From: Prunella strophiata | Lineage: Eukaryota; Chordata; Aves; Passeriformes; Prunellidae | Assembly: GCA_036583965.1 (NCBI GenBank) | Contig: JAZBQD010000027.1 | Coordinates: 18,527,001 to 18,591,000 of the forward strand | Length of the DNA stretch: 64,000 bases | Direction: 5' to 3' | In this document: positions 12,171-23,429 of the stretch, piece after piece | Layout: each line of letters begins with the position of its first letter | Position numbering within the stretch: the first letter of the stretch is position 1 | The notes under the pieces: model-generated | Seen by the model: the letters and a program-made list of their open reading frames with translations, nothing else | Told to the model about the DNA's origin: nothing | Databases searched by the model: none | Program-made: the position numbers and the translations under genes

Positions 12171-13210
12171 AACCACAGAGGTCTGCAATGCTGCAATTAC
12201 GTTATCAGTAATTATGGATATATTCACCTGTGAGACAAACCATACAACAACTAAATTTATTCAAATAGATGGGGGAAGGACAGGACAGTACATTTGGTTA
12301 GAAGGAGACTGCGTTGATTTCCTTGCTAGTTTAAATGACTGCTGAAAACAAAAATACTGTAAGATACTGACCAAAGTTTGTATCTGAAACCTCAGAATAA
12401 AGCAAACACCAGCCTTTTAAAAATCCATCAACTCATCTCCTAAAATCATGTAGTACTGCATACTATCACCAGCACAGGATCCTACCATAACATTGTTCTT
12501 TGAATCTGAGTAAGAAGTATCTAGAAATACAAAACAATGCAATACAAGAAACATTTTGCATTAAAAATGTAAGGAAAGTACTCGAAAACCTGAACATCTA
12601 AAATCAAACCTTTGTCATAGAAAAATGAACTTTAAAACTTGAAGAAAAATCCAAGACTGGCTGCTCTGAAAACACTGAGCTGGTAAAAGACAGACAGTGC
12701 TGATTTCATACCACAGTGCCTCCCTAATTGCCAGGATGACTTCTGTGATAGTTCATTCTTCCCATCCATTCCATGCTTCAGTTTTATCAGAGTATATGTA
12801 AGACCATTTCTGGACATTAGTCATGGTTTAAACAGCAGCTCAGCTAGGAAATGGACTGGACACAAAAACTCAATATGAGAACTAATGATAAAATTCAGTC
12901 ACAATTGACCTAGAGATGTGTTCAAGTTTTTGCTGTGTGCATTTGTGTATTATGTCTGGGCCTCAATTAGCTGAAATAGCCCAAACTAAACTTAACATTT
13001 TACACTTCAAGGTATACCACAAGAAAAAAGTTGTGTCAGGCTCTGGTTTACAAGGCTATCAACCACAAGTTCATTTATCATTGCTTTTGTTTTATTAGAC
13101 TCTTCACATAGAGGTGAAGTTTACAGCCAAATGTGAGGTCCTCTGAAAGGTGGTTAAGTGCTACCTTGAAGTCTAACCTTGCAACCTGGCTAACACCAGC
13201 GGGAGCTCCC

Positions 13211-13216
13211 CACGTG
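13211..13216. promoter_or_regulatory. E-box CACGTG
   Basis: Perfect palindromic CACGTG at the left shoulder of the CpG island, the site class bound by MYC/MAX, USF and CLOCK/BMAL1. Position in a promoter-like region makes it plausible; binding is not shown. Confidence 0.4.
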
Positions 13217-13882
13217 TGCCAGGGCACCAGCCTTGGTCACACTCCGCCTTCCCAAGGCCAGGTCCGGACCCTCCTTCCAGCAGCCAGTACGACCTGCAGC
13301 ACGGAATGTCATGCAAAAACCTTCAGTGCCACAGGTGAGAACGCCTCTTGCAGCAAGGGAACTACCCCGGCCCTCCTGCTCAGCCTTCCATGCAATTGTT
13401 TTGGTCCGAGGAGACTCAGTCCGTGAGCTCAGCCTGACCCACGGCGGGGACAGCGAGGAGCTGGGTCCCGCACAGCTCCGCTGGCCACAGGCAGCTACGG
13501 GACGCTGAGCCCGAGGCCATCGGCCACGCACCTTGAGACCGTCCGGGGCTCATCAGGTCACGGCCCCCGAGCAGCCCTGCCCTCCAGGAACCCTGCCAGA
13601 GCCAGAAGCCCGACCGCACCGGGGAGACGGGGCTCGGTCACAACCTGCCCTCGAGTTCGCCGGGGAGTGACGGGAGGCGGCGAGCAGAGGGGAGGCGCCG
13701 GGCGCCACCCCCTCACGCCCCTCGGCCGGGCGCCGGCCGCGCTCACCGAGCCGAGGACGGGGCAGGGGCACGGCTGGAGGGGGCGCCCGGCGCTGCCCCG
13801 GCAGCCACTGCCCGCAGGGGCTGCGGCTGTCCGGGCGGCAGGACAGCCCCAGGGGCCGGTGCCGGGCAGCCCGCGGCCGGTC

Positions 13883-13902
13883 GGCACGGCACGGCACGGC
13901 AC
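13883..13902. repeat. Tandem pentamer (GGCAC)x4
   Basis: Four perfect GGCAC units inside the CpG island, followed by GGC. Short GC-rich arrays in promoters can vary in copy number. Confidence 0.95.
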
Positions 13903-14046
13903 GGCGGGACGAGGCTCCGGGCACCGCCGGCGGGCAGCGGCGTGGCACTTCCTAACGCCGCCAAACTTTATCGGGCGCCGGCGCCGCCGGACACAGCCCC
14001 CTCCCCGCTAGTGACAGCCGCACGTCCCGGCAGGGCGAGTGGGTAC

Positions 14047-14085
14047 CTCAATGTCCACCGGGTCCCGGCTCAGCACACGAGCCAT
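14047..14085 (-). CDS. Candidate first coding exon in the CpG island (13 codons)
   Basis: On the minus strand an ATG with strong context (ACCATGG, A at -3 and G at +4) starts the peptide MARVLSRDPVDIE. After exactly 39 bases comes GAG|GTACCC, a possible but weak splice donor because +4 and +5 are C. Unspliced, the frame runs only 12 more codons to a stop at 14008. A short in-frame N-terminus followed by an intron inside a CpG island is a normal layout for a vertebrate gene. I do not recognise the protein and found no downstream exon in 1-14000, so it could have a first intron longer than 14 kb, or be spurious. The opposite strand offers a competing start in the same CCATGG. Confidence 0.38.
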
Positions 14086-14185
14086 GGTGTCCGCACCGCC
14101 TTCCCCCGGCTCCCCGCAGTCCCGGAGTGGAAGGGAGCGGAGATCGGGAAGAGGCGGAGCCGGCAGCCCGGGCAGCAACGCCCAG
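14084..14185 (+). CDS. Alternative plus-strand first exon (34 codons, speculative)
   Basis: The same CCATGG gives a plus-strand ATG (14084-14086) with G at -3 and G at +4. The frame runs 34 codons, rich in S, G, P and R, to CAG|GTGGGC at 14185/14186, a reasonable donor. Low-complexity composition of this kind is expected from any GC-rich frame, so I rate it below the minus-strand reading. It would fit a bidirectional promoter. Confidence 0.2.
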
Positions 14186-14500
14186 GTGGGCGGGCGCCCC
14201 CCGCGCCGGGCCGGGGCCGCCCCGCCGGGCAGGGCAGGTGTCCCGGGGCCGGCGGCGCTCCTGGCCCGCTGCCCGGGCCTGCGGCGGGAGGCGGCGGCCG
14301 CCGAGCGGCTCGGCAGCAGCACTGACAGGGGGCTCCCCGTACACCGCCCGCCGGGAGCGGCCCGGGGCCGCGCCCCCCGCACCGTGCCGGTGCCTCGCCC
14401 CGCGCCCGCACCCGGCCTGCTGCGGCCCTGCCCCCGCTGTCCCTGGCGGCGGACGAGAAACCGCGCGGGGAGGGCCGAACGCCCCCCTGGCTGTGTTTGT

Positions 14501-15470
14501 CCACTCGTGACAATCCCACAGGAGCAGCCTGCACGCCACGGCTGAAGCCAGCCCTGCTGCGCCTGGGGTCACCCTCCTGCCCAGGTGAACCCTTCCAGGG
14601 TTACACCTTCCCGGCAGTACCGGCCTGGGCTGTCCCTGAACCTTCACCCTTGTCCCACAGGGACAGCGAGCCTTCCCACCCCCTTGGGGGCCTCCCCTCG
14701 CAGAATCCAGCCAGCAGGTGGGAGTGGTGCGCGAAGGCCAGGTCACTGCCTACCAAACATTGCAATTGTTTGACACTAGAAACACAACATTTACGGTATC
14801 ACGGAAACAAACATTCCCACTGCAACAGGCCTAAAAAGAAAGCAAGTATTCTCCACTTGGGGAAGCAACAACACCCAAACTAACCAGCCAACCAAACACT
14901 GTAACATCTGTTCCTACAGTGCACTTTCATTTAGCCACATCTATGATTTCTCAAAATAAGAGCACATTTATCCCAATTTCACAAGGATAGAGGAGTTTAA
15001 AACTAATCTTTTTTTTTTTTTTCTCCAATGTGCATACCAGAAAGCTTTCTGGGTTCTTCCTCCCCTTCTTAAAACATATCCCAGATCTTCTCTTCATTCC
15101 CTTTACAGCACTCATTTTATCCAGCTAGCTTTTATTATCCCCTCCTTAGTACAGCATTAAAAAAAAAAAAAAAAAATTAAAAAGGGTTTCCCACTCCTAT
15201 TTACTTTACAAAAAGCCTAGAAAACTAAGTAGCTTCTGGACGTTGGTGACCCTTTGGGTGCAGTAGAGAATTGGTTTGCCTTTCCCTTGCACATCTCCAG
15301 AGATAATGTCTCTCACAGAATAGCATGGAAATTTTTCTTTAGCTAGTAATTACTTTATTTCTTTCCATCTCTGTAAATGAGCACTTTAGAGATGCCCAGT
15401 GGAGGGGTATTTTTCCTTTGTAAGATGTGAAGAAGTAAGGTTGTGGTCTTTTGTGTCTCAAGTGAGAGCT
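14501..15470. other. Noncoding flank right of the CpG island
   Basis: GC content falls steadily to genome-typical values by about 14750. A T run (about 15009-15022) and an 18-base A run (15159-15176) are present. In minus-strand sense the T run could be the degenerate poly-A tail of a retrocopy covering the pseudogene at 15478-15970, but no AATAAA precedes it. Confidence 0.5.
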
Positions 15471-15477
15471 ATATTTT

Positions 15478-15970
15478 CTCAAGTCTCTGCTTCAGCACTA
15501 TTGCATAACAATTCTTGCTGATTACAATCACCCATGTAAAGCAGCTGAAGTGTTGGCAGGAGAATCAGAAGCAGGATCTCCTTCATTGCTAGTACTTATC
15601 TCTAACAAATCCAAGAGTCTTTGGTTCATTTCACTAATATTGACGTTGCTGAGCAGCTCAGTGGTCTGATGGTAGCTGGGGAGTTTTCCAGTTGTGTTTG
15701 CTCCTGACCTGCAGCACTATATTGACTATGCAAGTACATGAGGTGCAAGTCATTTTCACAAGGAATATTTCCATGTACATGGAATAATAAACTTCTTTGT
15801 GACCAAGCACTTGGAGTTTGCCTCCATTTGTTCTAAAGGAGCATTTACATAGAAGAGACTAGCAGCAGGCACTGAACTCTCCATTATACACATCTTCTGT
15901 CTTGTTCTGCAAGTTGTAAGTTCTTGGTTACCCCCCATGTAATCTAGCAGCTCAAATGAACCTGACACCC
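15478..15970 (-). pseudogene. Protein-like sequence broken by frameshifts, unrecognised
   Basis: Reading right to left on the minus strand, three segments in different frames look coding. The first (about 15970-15782) includes GSFELLDYMGGNQELTTCRT and SLFYVNAPLEQMEANSK. The second (about 15783-15670) includes HGNIPCENDLHLMYLHSQY. The third (about 15664-15529) includes NVNISEMNQRLLDLLEIST and ends ASDSPANTSAALHG and a TGA stop. The last two show a clear excess of RNY codons over the roughly one quarter expected by chance. Two frame changes (near 15783 and 15667) would disable a gene. I cannot name the family. It may be a decayed terminal exon or a retrocopy; chance is not excluded. Confidence 0.4.
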
Positions 15971-16079
15971 ACAGAATTTTTGACCAGTAAAACCAATAAA
16001 CAGTGACGCCATTTAGATGTCATGGAAGTAGAAATTTTTCCTTCAAATGAAGCAAAACTTACTCTGTCAATACACACAG

Positions 16080-19000
16080 GTCAGAGAAAGGGATTCTGAG
16101 ACCTAACCATACTCTGCTTTAACTCACAGCTCCTCTTATTTCTGTTTCCATGTTTCTGCTGAGAATCAACTTACTGTCTTTAAAGCATGGCAGTCAGCCA
16201 GTCTGTATCAGCCTGCTGCTGTTTGCCAGCTTTCCCCAGCAGTTTGGGAGAGCTGGCCTTTGTGGATCACCCATCTGAAGCCTGGATTCTCAGCTGTGGC
16301 AAATAGTGCTTTTATCAGCACTGAGCATGTTTACAGCTGAACTTTGTTTCAGGAAGGAAATAGACAAAAAGAGGGAGACATGCAAAACATGCATCAGAAT
16401 ACAAGTATTTAATCTTCTCTAAAATAGAAGCTATAAGAAATTTTAATAAGAGGTGTTACACAGCCCAGATATAGTTTGGGCTTTTTTCATTAAGTGCTAA
16501 GCCTCTGATTTTAATTTTTTTCTCCTGCCAGCAGGATTTTTAAAGCAGCAGAAACAGAGCAGGGATAGTAAAGACTTAGCTTTCACTTTTGACAGGAAAT
16601 GCTGTTGAGGCTTGGTTGAGTTATAGGCTTTTGAAAAATTGCCATTAACCTTTTGTTCCTGGTGCTCTTCAGGTAAAATTTGCTCACATGCCAAAGAAAT
16701 AATTGCATGTGAACTTTCTCAGAAAAGCTCCAGGCACTCACAGCTACCAGAGCAGCAACAATGTTGTGCTGGGAATGGTTGCCTCACTGGGAGGGCAAAG
16801 GAGGGCAGGGCAGCAGACGGTGAGAAAAGCCATGTCCTTCAATTTCAAACGGTTCCAGGAACACAACCTGCAATCTAAAACAAAGGATTCCTCCTCCAGC
16901 CATTGCAGAAGTTAATCTCCAGGTTTAAAGGGTAAACTGTAAGCTCTGAAAGTTCAGCATTCAAATTCTGGCAGTGATGTATTAGGGAGCCTAGGGGTCT
17001 CCATGTTCTGATGTGTGGTACAAGCAGCTCCCCACTTTTTCATCAAAACTGCCCCTGTTTCACATCAGTTCAAGTACTAGAGAGACAGACATTCCAGACT
17101 TTAATGTGCTGTCTAGTTGTACCTTGAACTCAGTGGGCACTCTTTAATCCCACACTATTTTTATTCCAGGATCAGGTTCCTCCCTCATTGCATATGTTGA
17201 ACAGTGATGGTTACAGTCTCACAGCTAGCAGCATCTCCCAACATCTGAATGCCTGATTTAGCTATCCAGATTGCTTCATTACACATAAGCAAGTTCACCT
17301 GTCAAATTCATGGGATTTGGGAAAGCCTGAAGTGAACCCAAGTTGCTATTTTGCCTTCTTACTACTTATGACAGTGCAAAGATTTGTATTTCAGTTATTT
17401 GCTGCTTCTGCCCTCTTAGTTTGGCTCAACCAAACTCAAAGTAAAGATGATATATCCAGTATGCACAGAGTGCAAGAGAAATGGCCATGAAGAATACAAG
17501 CTGCTTCTGAAGGCTCACAACAGCTTCTCAGATTTATTTTGATTTTTTTTCCTTACACTAGGATTCATAGTAGCAGTGGTGGTGACTTTTAACAGGACAA
17601 GGTAAATTGCTGTTAAAGCTGAAAGTAGTGCTGCTGATTCCAGTGCCAGGTACATCAACATGAGATTTGTGTTTCACATCTCCAGTGTACTGGTGCCAAG
17701 GAGGAAACAAGTATATACACATGAAAAAGTTGAAGTAGGAAAGGGAGAGGTTTTACTGTACTGTTTCTGAAAGGTGTGTAAGTGAAGAGCCATAGAGTAA
17801 CAATGCCTTCATTTGTCCTCACCCATCCTAATCCAATACAGGAGGACTTGAATTCAAGACTTAGTTTAGGGAAGCTTGCTCTGACTACCTCTCCCAAATA
17901 GCAGCACTGATGTCGCAGTATGTAATTACAACCTGTGCATTTCTTCACCAATTTAGGGAAAATGCTCAACTTAAAACATTCACAGTAGTGAAGACATGCA
18001 CTGCCTTCCTAATCTGCTTGTTTGCAACTGGATTTACTCTTCAGTGCTCTTCAGAGAGGGCAGATACAGGATCACCCAGGGTATGGCACAGTGCAGGAGT
18101 ACCAATGCTTTTTAGGTGTGAGAGACATAATTATAAATTCTGTTAGGAGGAAGCTCTGACCATTAGTCAGACATAGCCTTTGGGCATGGAACTGTAAAGC
18201 ACAAATAGATGAATAAGTAACAAAATGGCCACCCTGTGGGCCCAAATGCATTTAAAACTACAAATGAGCTGTTCTTTAGTGAGTCCACTAATTTATTCCA
18301 GCCATCTGTATCAGTGTAAACAAAAGCTTGTCTCCTAAAGTGCTTAATAATTTTTAAGATGTAGCAAGGATCACACGTTTCAACATTATCATCTTGGGGA
18401 AAAAGAATTAGGAAAAATGAACCCACATTTTCACACCACAAACATCTTATGATAACCACTATTATGTAATTCAAAGAAATACTAAAAAGTAAAACTTGTT
18501 CCTGGCTTGGCATATTTTTTCCTATTTAAACACCATAAAATGTTTCATTAGGATATTTTAGGGGATGGAAAAATCTGGCCATTTTTCCCCCCTCCAGTCT
18601 CCAGTGATGACATCTGATATAGACAAATTCTATATTTGTTACTAGGCCTGAGAATTGCTAAATTGATGTGCTGGGTTTGTACTGCTCTAAGAATCTTTTC
18701 TCTGTATGTGCCCCAATTTATTTTCAGGGTCTTAATATGTTTCTCATATTGCTGGACCTTAGCTAAGGGATTAGTCAAAAAATCGCAGTGTTTATAAGCT
18801 AAAATGTGTGCACATTTAGCATGATTGGATGCAAGCAATTACAGAGCTCAAATTAAGACATAATTTTTGACCACTAAGCATGAGGGAGAGAAAGTTATAA
18901 ATACTTTATAGGAAGAGTATGTTGGACTTAATTTTACAGAATCTGAGCAGCCACTCAGTTACATACATAATTATCATTTCTGACAAAAAAAAAAAAAAAC

Positions 19001-20130
19001 ATAATACATTATGATCTTTGATATTTTGAAATCCCTCAATTGCCTCTGAGACATGTCATAGTTTTTGTGGTGGAAGGGGTGTCACATTCATCTTTCATCT
19101 CCAGGTGTTAGAAGCAGACAGTGCTGCCTTCCAGACATCTACATCTCTAGGGCGAGAAGAGAGAAAACTAAGTTCTGTTTTGAAGGAACAGACCATTTGC
19201 ATTGAGGCCCAATACAGGATATTGTTTGCATCTTCTACATTTCCTGTGGCAGCAAGTTTCTGACAAGGGTGAGGTCTGCCCTTTGAGTGAGACCTGGTTT
19301 GGAGCCATTTCCCTGTGCAGCAGTGGAGGAGGACAAATGATACCAGGCTCATGCTAGAGCCCTGTAGATGCCAGCTGGCTGGATGCAGTACTAACTGACC
19401 TTCCAGCCCTCCTCCCCTGGACAGAGAAGGCACCAAAGTCTCCAGGAAGTCAGACTGCCAGGCTGTTATAGAATGGGTTTATTACATACCAAACTTTTGG
19501 CAACAGCAAGTATTTCTCCATTCAGGTAAATGTTAGAGATAGTGAGTTACTGCTTAGCTTATAACCATGCAAAATTAACTACTTCTGTGTTTGCAGTTCC
19601 AAAGGGAAGCATGCAATGAGGTCAGGAGAAGATCAGCCACCAAAACAGACAGATACCACCATATATTCACTGAACTATTGGCATGAATTCATCCCAGCAT
19701 CAGCAGGAGATTTATTTAAGCAATTATGTAGTTTTGCTGCTTTTCAGAGATACTAACATGGTACAAACCAGCCTCTTGAATTATTTACAAAATACTTCTG
19801 TTTTTTAACTATTGGTCTCTATAGTTGCTGCATAACTCATTTCAACTTTGATGGCTTTCCAAATGCCTAATAGAACAAACATTTGACAAACAAAATGGCT
19901 ATTGTTCCCTTTTTAAAATTACTATTTTTTAAAGATAAACTGCCACCAGGGTAGCATCCTTGAAACAAACTGTGTGTTTGCATCATTCTAAATTTAGTAG
20001 CTCAAAAAGGAACAGAGGTTATGCTTTTCTAAGAGAAACACAGTAACTGATAGTAATTCAACATCCTTATAAATAACTGCAATTAGTCCTGTGTTTCTGC
20101 AATACATCCTTTTCTCTCATGGCTGAAATC
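16080..20130. other. Unique noncoding DNA
   Basis: No repeat ends, CpG cluster or convincing exon. Minus-strand open frames at 18163-18513 and 18548-18838 are fairly long but show no RNY excess or recognisable motif. An A run sits at 18985-18999. Confidence 0.55.
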
Positions 20131-20149
20131 CCAGCTTGGGAAAATGACT

Positions 20150-21235
20150 GGGGGCCCTGTGGACAGGTAACAGGGAGGGTAGAGTCAGAGGAAACTGGGG
20201 GGTTATATTAGTATCTTAATATAGGGGTTATAAAAGTAGAGAAATTATAGGGTAAATCACACTTGCTGCTCCCTGCACGGAAAGTGGTTGGCATGACTTG
20301 ACCTATTCCCTGATGATTCCCCATCACCTGCTAATGGGGATGGAATGGAGGATGAAGCAGAGATGAGACACCATGGCCAGGCTCTGTAGAAATCTTTTCA
20401 GGGAGGGGAACTCAATGCTTTTCAGCTGATAAAGTACATCCCAACTGTCAGCCAGGAGAGATAGGGGAAGATGTCCCACTGCTGAGCCAGCAACCATGGT
20501 GAAATCACTCTCCTTAGATGAACTTGCATCATTAAGGACTAATAATAATATTAATACACTCCTCCATCCCAAAGTTCCCCACCTCTGAGGTGTGACCACC
20601 CCTTACTGGACATGCACCCTGTATTCTCTTAGACTGTATATTCAAAAGAAAAGTAAGAATTTGACACCAATCAGTAACAAAGGTGTGTTACTGACTACAG
20701 TCCCTCGAGCTCCACCCAAACACAAAGGAATGGTATAAAAGCAAGTCGAGAATGGGGAAGAAGTTAGGGGAGACTCCATCACAACTGCTGGGATCAGTCA
20801 ACAGGCTCAACCAGTCATTAGAATGTCTATTGGGTAAGAATCATACTCAGTGCATGCTGAACATTTTATTCCTCCAAGTATATTTTTGCAGTCAGACACT
20901 ATCACTGACACCCTTCTAACCTTAACCTGTCACAATTTTACATTAACAGTGTTACTCTGTAAACTGTTAGTGTGAATCCTTTGTGAACACTGGCAGTCAC
21001 TGGCAGCAGATCACATACTCAAATGAAGGGAAAGACCTGAGGGGTCTCCCTTACACTGCTGGTGTTTCCCTAAGTCAGTTGAACCACGCTCCAATCCAGC
21101 AGGACTGCTCAGTGAAGGGTCCCCCAAATGGGACACTGACAGGCTGGTCAGGCACAAGGGTCTCAGCTTTCCTGGCGCACTGACAGACACATTAAACACT
21201 AAGAAACAAGTAAATCTCCCCACACTAAAGGTTGA
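20150..21235 (+). mobile_element. LTR-like retroelement remnant (ERVL-like candidate)
   Basis: The block differs in texture from its surroundings and carries a TATAAAA box (20734-20740) preceded by GC-richer U3-like DNA. About 35-110 bases downstream is a segment resembling an LTR R region ('ggagactccatcacaactgc'), then a T-rich stretch. A second TATAAAA-like motif lies near 20230. The most natural reading is one avian retroviral LTR with adjoining sequence on the plus strand. I found no clean TG...CA ends or duplication, so edges are approximate and ERVL is only an impression. Confidence 0.4.
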
Positions 21236-22959
21236 GGAAATCTCCCCTTTTCATGTGACACAAGCCTTACTTGGTGTCATTGACCAACAGCAGCAGTTTT
21301 AGGCTTGGTTAGTACCTTTATAACACCTCCAACTATGCACTGTGACCAAACAAAAAAATCTGCCAATCATTGCAAAATCTATTATTAAAGCACTAATGAG
21401 AGCACTACAAAAGAAAATCATAACAAATGATAGGAGCTGTATGATATTCTCATCATAAGTCAGCTTGGTAGGCAGGTTTAGTTTAGAGAAGTCTTAGTAT
21501 TAACAGAAACAACAAAACAAAAATAAAGAGGTAGTAGGTCATTTCTTGCTTAGAAATGATGATTTACAAGTTACATTAGTTGTTCAGCTGTGTTAAAACA
21601 CATATTAGTTTTATATTCTTAGACATCTTCCCGTCTAGGTATTATAGTACACAAAAATCAACATGTTTTCTTTCCATGTTGACTTCAATACATGCTGGAT
21701 TGCCATTAAAGCAGCAAACCTTTGCTCCCTCCACCAGTATTGTACGTAAACATTAACAGGACACTGCACATTTTTAACCATACTCTTTACATGCCTGCAA
21801 GCTGCTTCCTACAGAGTTCCATTTACATGGAAAAGATTAATTTTCACTGTCCTGTAACTTCAGCAGTTGTGACCATACACACAGAGTGAAATTTATTGCT
21901 CCTATTGCAAGATTAAAAGACTATATATTGAAAATCATTTTCTAATAGAGGCTATTGTCTTATACAGGTCTTTACAGTGCTCAGTGCAACAAACCTCATT
22001 TGGAACTTGAATTTTATAAGAGTATTTAACAGCCATCAGCACTAACAGACACAGTGAATTAATGTGAATACTTTGTTTAAGCAAAGAAATGAAATATTAT
22101 TGAAGAAAAAAAGTTCTATATTGCTTTACAGTTAATAAAAATTTGCTGTAAAGTAACACAGTACTTGGGATGAAAATTAAATACAAGCTTCCAAAGCACA
22201 ATCAGCACATCTTTTGCTCTCTAGCTTTCATCAAACAACAAAAGAAACAAACACTTAACCAGGTTTTCCATGGGATAGTCCAAGAGAATCTCTTCCCTAC
22301 CTTGCTATATAAATCGATGAGTTTTACCCAGGACCTTTACACTGCATAGAAAGCAAATTTCCACTTATAATCTCAGATGTAGCTGTAGCCCCCAACTGCT
22401 GGTGTGAGATGATGTATAAAGACTATCCACAATCTCAGCTGTTGACTGAAGAACTGATGCTCAAACAATATAAATTACTTCTGGTACCTCCCTGTGTCCT
22501 TGCTGAACTACTAGGCTGATGGCAAGATGGCAAGCCAGTCATCTGTCTTGGACTGTTTTGAGCAAGTTCCTGTAGCTATTTCTGAACCAGTGAAATAGGC
22601 TAACTTTACAATCAGCAGCAGTCATTGCCTTCTTAGCAAGGTCAAAGCGAATAGAAAAAATTAATTCCTAGCCAAGGTCCCTGCAAAATATGGGCAAGAC
22701 GTTAATTCACTGCCAGCCTAGCCTAAGGTAGCAATTGTCAATAGGACAAACAGTCTGCATCATCATTTTCTCTCTAATTTAATCAAGGTCATATTAGATC
22801 ACTACATCAAATCAAGCAGAATCAATTTGATTAAAAAAAATCTGAGCTAAACCAGATTCCTTTTGGAAATTAACCCTTTATAATAAACATTATCCATAAA
22901 TGTAGGGCATCTTATTTCTACTGAAAATTACTACTGCTATAGAACACATATCATGATTT

Positions 22960-22977
22960 AAAAAAAAAAAAAAAAAA
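22960..22977. repeat. Poly-A run, 18 bases
   Basis: Uninterrupted homopolymer. No retrocopy body with coding character could be made out upstream. Confidence 0.9.
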
Positions 22978-23414
22978 TCTTCCCTCACCAAATAAAACCA
23001 GATTACATTGTCTAATCTCATGCCTAAATTTGTGTTCATTTGTGTTTCTTTACTGTGTATTGCATATAAGTCTCACACTGCAAAACAACAATTTTCACAG
23101 AAACTGAAAGATATGTCTGACAAAAAAAGTACTGTATTATGCTGGGTGTCAGTTACCTCACACAAATTTAGCTTTTAGCAAGAGAAAAAAAAAAAATCAT
23201 GGTGCTGTGGAACTGCCCACTTCTTACACAAATGCATAAAAGGTTTTATGTTCTTTTGGCTTTTTTCCCCTTTTGGTTGATTAATTTTGTTGGGCTTCTG
23301 TTCGTGTTTTTTAAGATTATGTCCAGTAGAGCTCCTTCCCAAAAATTCAAACCAATTATCACTTTAATCGCAGTATGTACATACCCAAGATTTTACTCTA
23401 ACTGCACAATAATC

Positions 23415-23429
23415 TATTGCTATGGCAAC
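23415..23429. promoter_or_regulatory. X-box-like site (candidate)
   Basis: ATTGCTATGGCAACT contains the perfect half-site ATGGCAAC of the RFX palindrome GTTGCCATGGCAAC; the left half is partial (TTGC). Low certainty. Confidence 0.3.

Larger units (their letters stand above)
7081..13130. other. Unique noncoding DNA left of the CpG island
   Basis: About 6 kb with no credible coding exon on either strand. If a minus-strand gene starts in the CpG island, this would be its first intron. It contains the X-box at 8002-8016, a 14-bp tandem duplication at 10760-10787 and a poly-C/poly-A stretch at 12077-12170. The open frame 10574-10921 (+) has no recognisable domain. Confidence 0.55.
13190..14500. 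promoter_or_regulatory. CpG island, likely gene promoter
   Basis: CpG dinucleotides are dense for about 1.3 kb and scarce on both sides, and GC content is very high, most of all at 13640-14480. The island holds an E-box CACGTG (13211-13216), a 12-bp GGCGCCGGCGCC palindrome (13974-13985), an ETS-like CACTTCCT (13947-13954), GC boxes around 14187-14195 and a GGCAC tandem array. No TATA box is evident, as is usual for CpG-island promoters. Long open frames on both strands reflect the rarity of AT-rich stop codons here, not genes. Transcription could run in either or both directions. Confidence 0.85.

Noticed and set aside
13553..14746. Several GC-rich open frames up to 232 codons on both strands of the CpG island
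   Set aside because: Stop codons are rare in such GC-rich DNA; the peptides are Gly/Pro/Arg/Ala-rich without domains, and opposing frames overlap heavily.
18163..18838. Two consecutive minus-strand frames (116 and 96 codons)
   Set aside because: They look superficially protein-like, but codons show no RNY excess in the part I checked, and no motif or repeat family is recognisable.
22960..22977. Poly-A run as the tail of a processed pseudogene
   Set aside because: No coding-like body or AATAAA at a suitable distance upstream.
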